Of a stretch of 16,611 bases of DNA, positions 15,265 to 16,611 are shown piece by piece; the first letter of the stretch is position 1; every line of letters starts with the position of its first letter. A program made the position numbers and the translations under genes. The notes beneath the pieces are model-generated. The model worked only from the letters and a program-made list of their open reading frames with translations. It did no database searches and was not told where the DNA came from. Source of the stretch: Prolixibacteraceae bacterium UBA6162 (lineage in GTDB: Bacteria > Bacteroidota > Bacteroidia > Bacteroidales > Prolixibacteraceae); NCBI GenBank assembly GCA_002428215.1, contig DIUI01000077.1, positions 28,245 through 44,855 on the forward strand, in the 5' to 3' direction.

Positions 15265-16578
15265 CTAGGAGAGCAACTTATCGCTAAGGGTCTGAAGGGT
15301 ATGCTTTTTATGCGATTTGGGTACCAAAACCGAAATATTGTACCGACTACCTCCATAAGAAATCATACGAATGGGTATTCCATCGAGGGCATTAAAAACG
15401 CGTGATGCAAACCCTGACTCTTCGCGAATAATATCGCCGACAATACAAACAATACTCATATCCTCATCGATTTCAACCTCACCGAAAGAGAGCAAATCCG
15501 TTCTGATTTTGTCGAGATTGCGTGTATTATCGATGGTTAAAGAAACGGCCACCTCAGAGGTGGATATCATGTCGATAGGCGTTTTATAAGCCTCGAAAAC
15601 CTCGAAAATCCGTTTCAGAAAGCCATAGGCCATAAGCATTCGACCAGAGCGCACTTTAATCGCTGTGATACCATCTTTAGCGGCCACTGCCTTTATACCA
15701 CTATTATCAGATTCCATAGTAATTAAGGTGCCACCGTCGGCAGGATTCATGGTGTTCTTTAAACGTACCGGAATATTTTTTCCTTTTGCCGGAGCAATGG
15801 TTTGAGGATGTAAAATCTTAGCTCCGAAATAGGCAAGCTCAGCAGCCTCGTTAAAGGAGAGCTGATCGATTTTACGGGTATTCTCAACAAATCTGGGGTC
15901 ATTGTTATGAAATCCATCGATGTCGGTCCAAATTTGAATTTCCTCGCTGTTAATAGCTGCCCCCACAAGGGAGGCTGTATAGTCACTACCGCCGCGATCG
16001 AGGTTGTCTATCTCGCCATTGGGATTTCGGCAAATAAACCCTTGCGTGATGTAGTAATCGGATTTGTCAGTCTTTGAGATTACCGAATCAAGCAAGGCTT
16101 CGATAGCGGGTAGATCAGCCGCCCGCTCGGCGTCAATCCGCATATAATCAAGTGCGGGAAGCAGTGCAGTAGAGAAACCATTCTCTTTCATAAGCAAGGT
16201 GAAAAGTTGCGTCGAAATAAGCTCACCCTGCGCTAAGGCTATTTTCTCTTCCTTTTCGCCAAAAGCAGGCTTAACAAGAGCAAGCAGGTCTGTAAAAACC
16301 GAATTGATAACCTCATTCCCGAGGCGCTTATAGGGATCGGTAACGTAGAGTTCATCCACCACCTTGTCGTATTTATTTCGTAAGGTCTCCAGTACTTGTT
16401 TGACAGCGTCAGTGTTCCCTGCAGAAAGGTAACCCGAAAGCTCCACCAGCGCGTTGGTGGTACCCGACATTGCCGATAAAACGACCAATTTGGCTTCACC
16501 ATCGGTAATAATCTGCATAACCATCCGCATGTTTTCAGGTGATCCAACGGAGGTGCCTCCAAATTTCAAAACTTTCAT
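15265..16578 (-). CDS. lysC: Aspartate kinase (monofunctional, with two C-terminal ACT domains)
   Basis: 437 residues with an ATG at 16576-16578. The catalytic domain begins with the KFGGTSVG nucleotide motif (residues 5-12), then GELIST with Glu119, the DRGGSDYTA substrate loop (194-202), WTDIDGF (217-223) and ELAYFGAKILHPQT (247-260). The last 135 residues form two ACT domains (about 300-365 and 370-437), which in this family bind lysine or threonine for feedback control. It phosphorylates L-aspartate with ATP, the first step towards lysine, diaminopimelate, threonine and methionine. The protein has no homoserine dehydrogenase part, so it is not a ThrA-type fusion; its length fits LysC-type enzymes. 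The effector cannot be read from the sequence. Only 33 bp of upstream region are in the window. Confidence 0.95.
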   Translation of the reverse strand: MKVLKFGGTSVGSPENMRMVMQIITDGEAKLVVLSAMSGTTNALVELSGYLSAGNTDAVKQVLETLRNKYDKVVDELYVTDPYKRLGNEVINSVFTDLLALVKPAFGEKEEKIALAQGELISTQLFTLLMKENGFSTALLPALDYMRIDAERAADLPAIEALLDSVISKTDKSDYYITQGFICRNPNGEIDNLDRGGSDYTASLVGAAINSEEIQIWTDIDGFHNNDPRFVENTRKIDQLSFNEAAELAYFGAKILHPQTIAPAKGKNIPVRLKNTMNPADGGTLITMESDNSGIKAVAAKDGITAIKVRSGRMLMAYGFLKRIFEVFEAYKTPIDMISTSEVAVSLTIDNTRNLDKIRTDLLSFGEVEIDEDMSIVCIVGDIIREESGFASRVFNALDGIPIRMISYGGSRYNISVLVPKSHKKHTLQTLSDKLLS

Positions 16579-16611
16579 GTAATATCTCTTTTGGTTTTTG
16601 AAATGATTTTA

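Overview
The window looks like chromosomal DNA from a member of the Bacteroidota, probably near the Bacteroidales/Marinilabiliales. The evidence is a TonB-dependent receptor with STN and carboxypeptidase-D-like N-terminal domains followed by a DUF4249 lipoprotein, an ECF sigma factor paired with a membrane protein ending in a beta-barrel, lipoproteins with short lipoboxes, weak Shine-Dalgarno sequences, and a promoter matching the Bacteroidota TTG / TAnnTTTG type. I see no tRNA, rRNA, CRISPR array, insertion sequence or integrase. Base composition and codon use look even throughout.

Left part (1-6506). The 3' end of recR (recombinational repair) enters from the left edge and converges on a serpin lipoprotein gene on the minus strand. 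The serpin is divergent from an ECF sigma factor gene. That intergenic region holds a perfect 8-bp inverted repeat and a good sigma promoter that overlaps the first possible sigma start codon. The sigma gene is followed after 2 nt by a protein with a cytoplasmic anti-sigma-like segment, one membrane helix and a C-terminal outer-membrane-type barrel. This pair converges, with only 2 bp between stop codons, on a large M14 zinc carboxypeptidase carrying a C-terminal glutamine-amidotransferase-like domain.

Middle and right part (6507-15208). A plus-strand cluster of six genes, probably one operon, encodes cell-envelope proteins only. In order these are the STN-containing TonB-dependent receptor, a DUF4249 lipoprotein (4-nt gap), a periplasmic MG2-like plus plug-like protein (ATGA overlap), an exported protein of unknown function (ATGA overlap), a small exported beta-barrel protein (62-nt gap) and an LVIVD-repeat beta-propeller lipoprotein (10-nt gap). 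The receptor has no ATG at a sensible place. Its likely TTG start lies in the T-run of a terminator-like hairpin, which suggests a regulated leader. The six genes plausibly build one TonB-energised outer-membrane assembly with periplasmic and lipid-anchored partners, but its substrate cannot be read from the sequence.

Right edge (15265-16578). A monofunctional aspartate kinase gene on the minus strand converges on the cluster. It belongs to housekeeping amino-acid synthesis and seems unrelated to the envelope genes.
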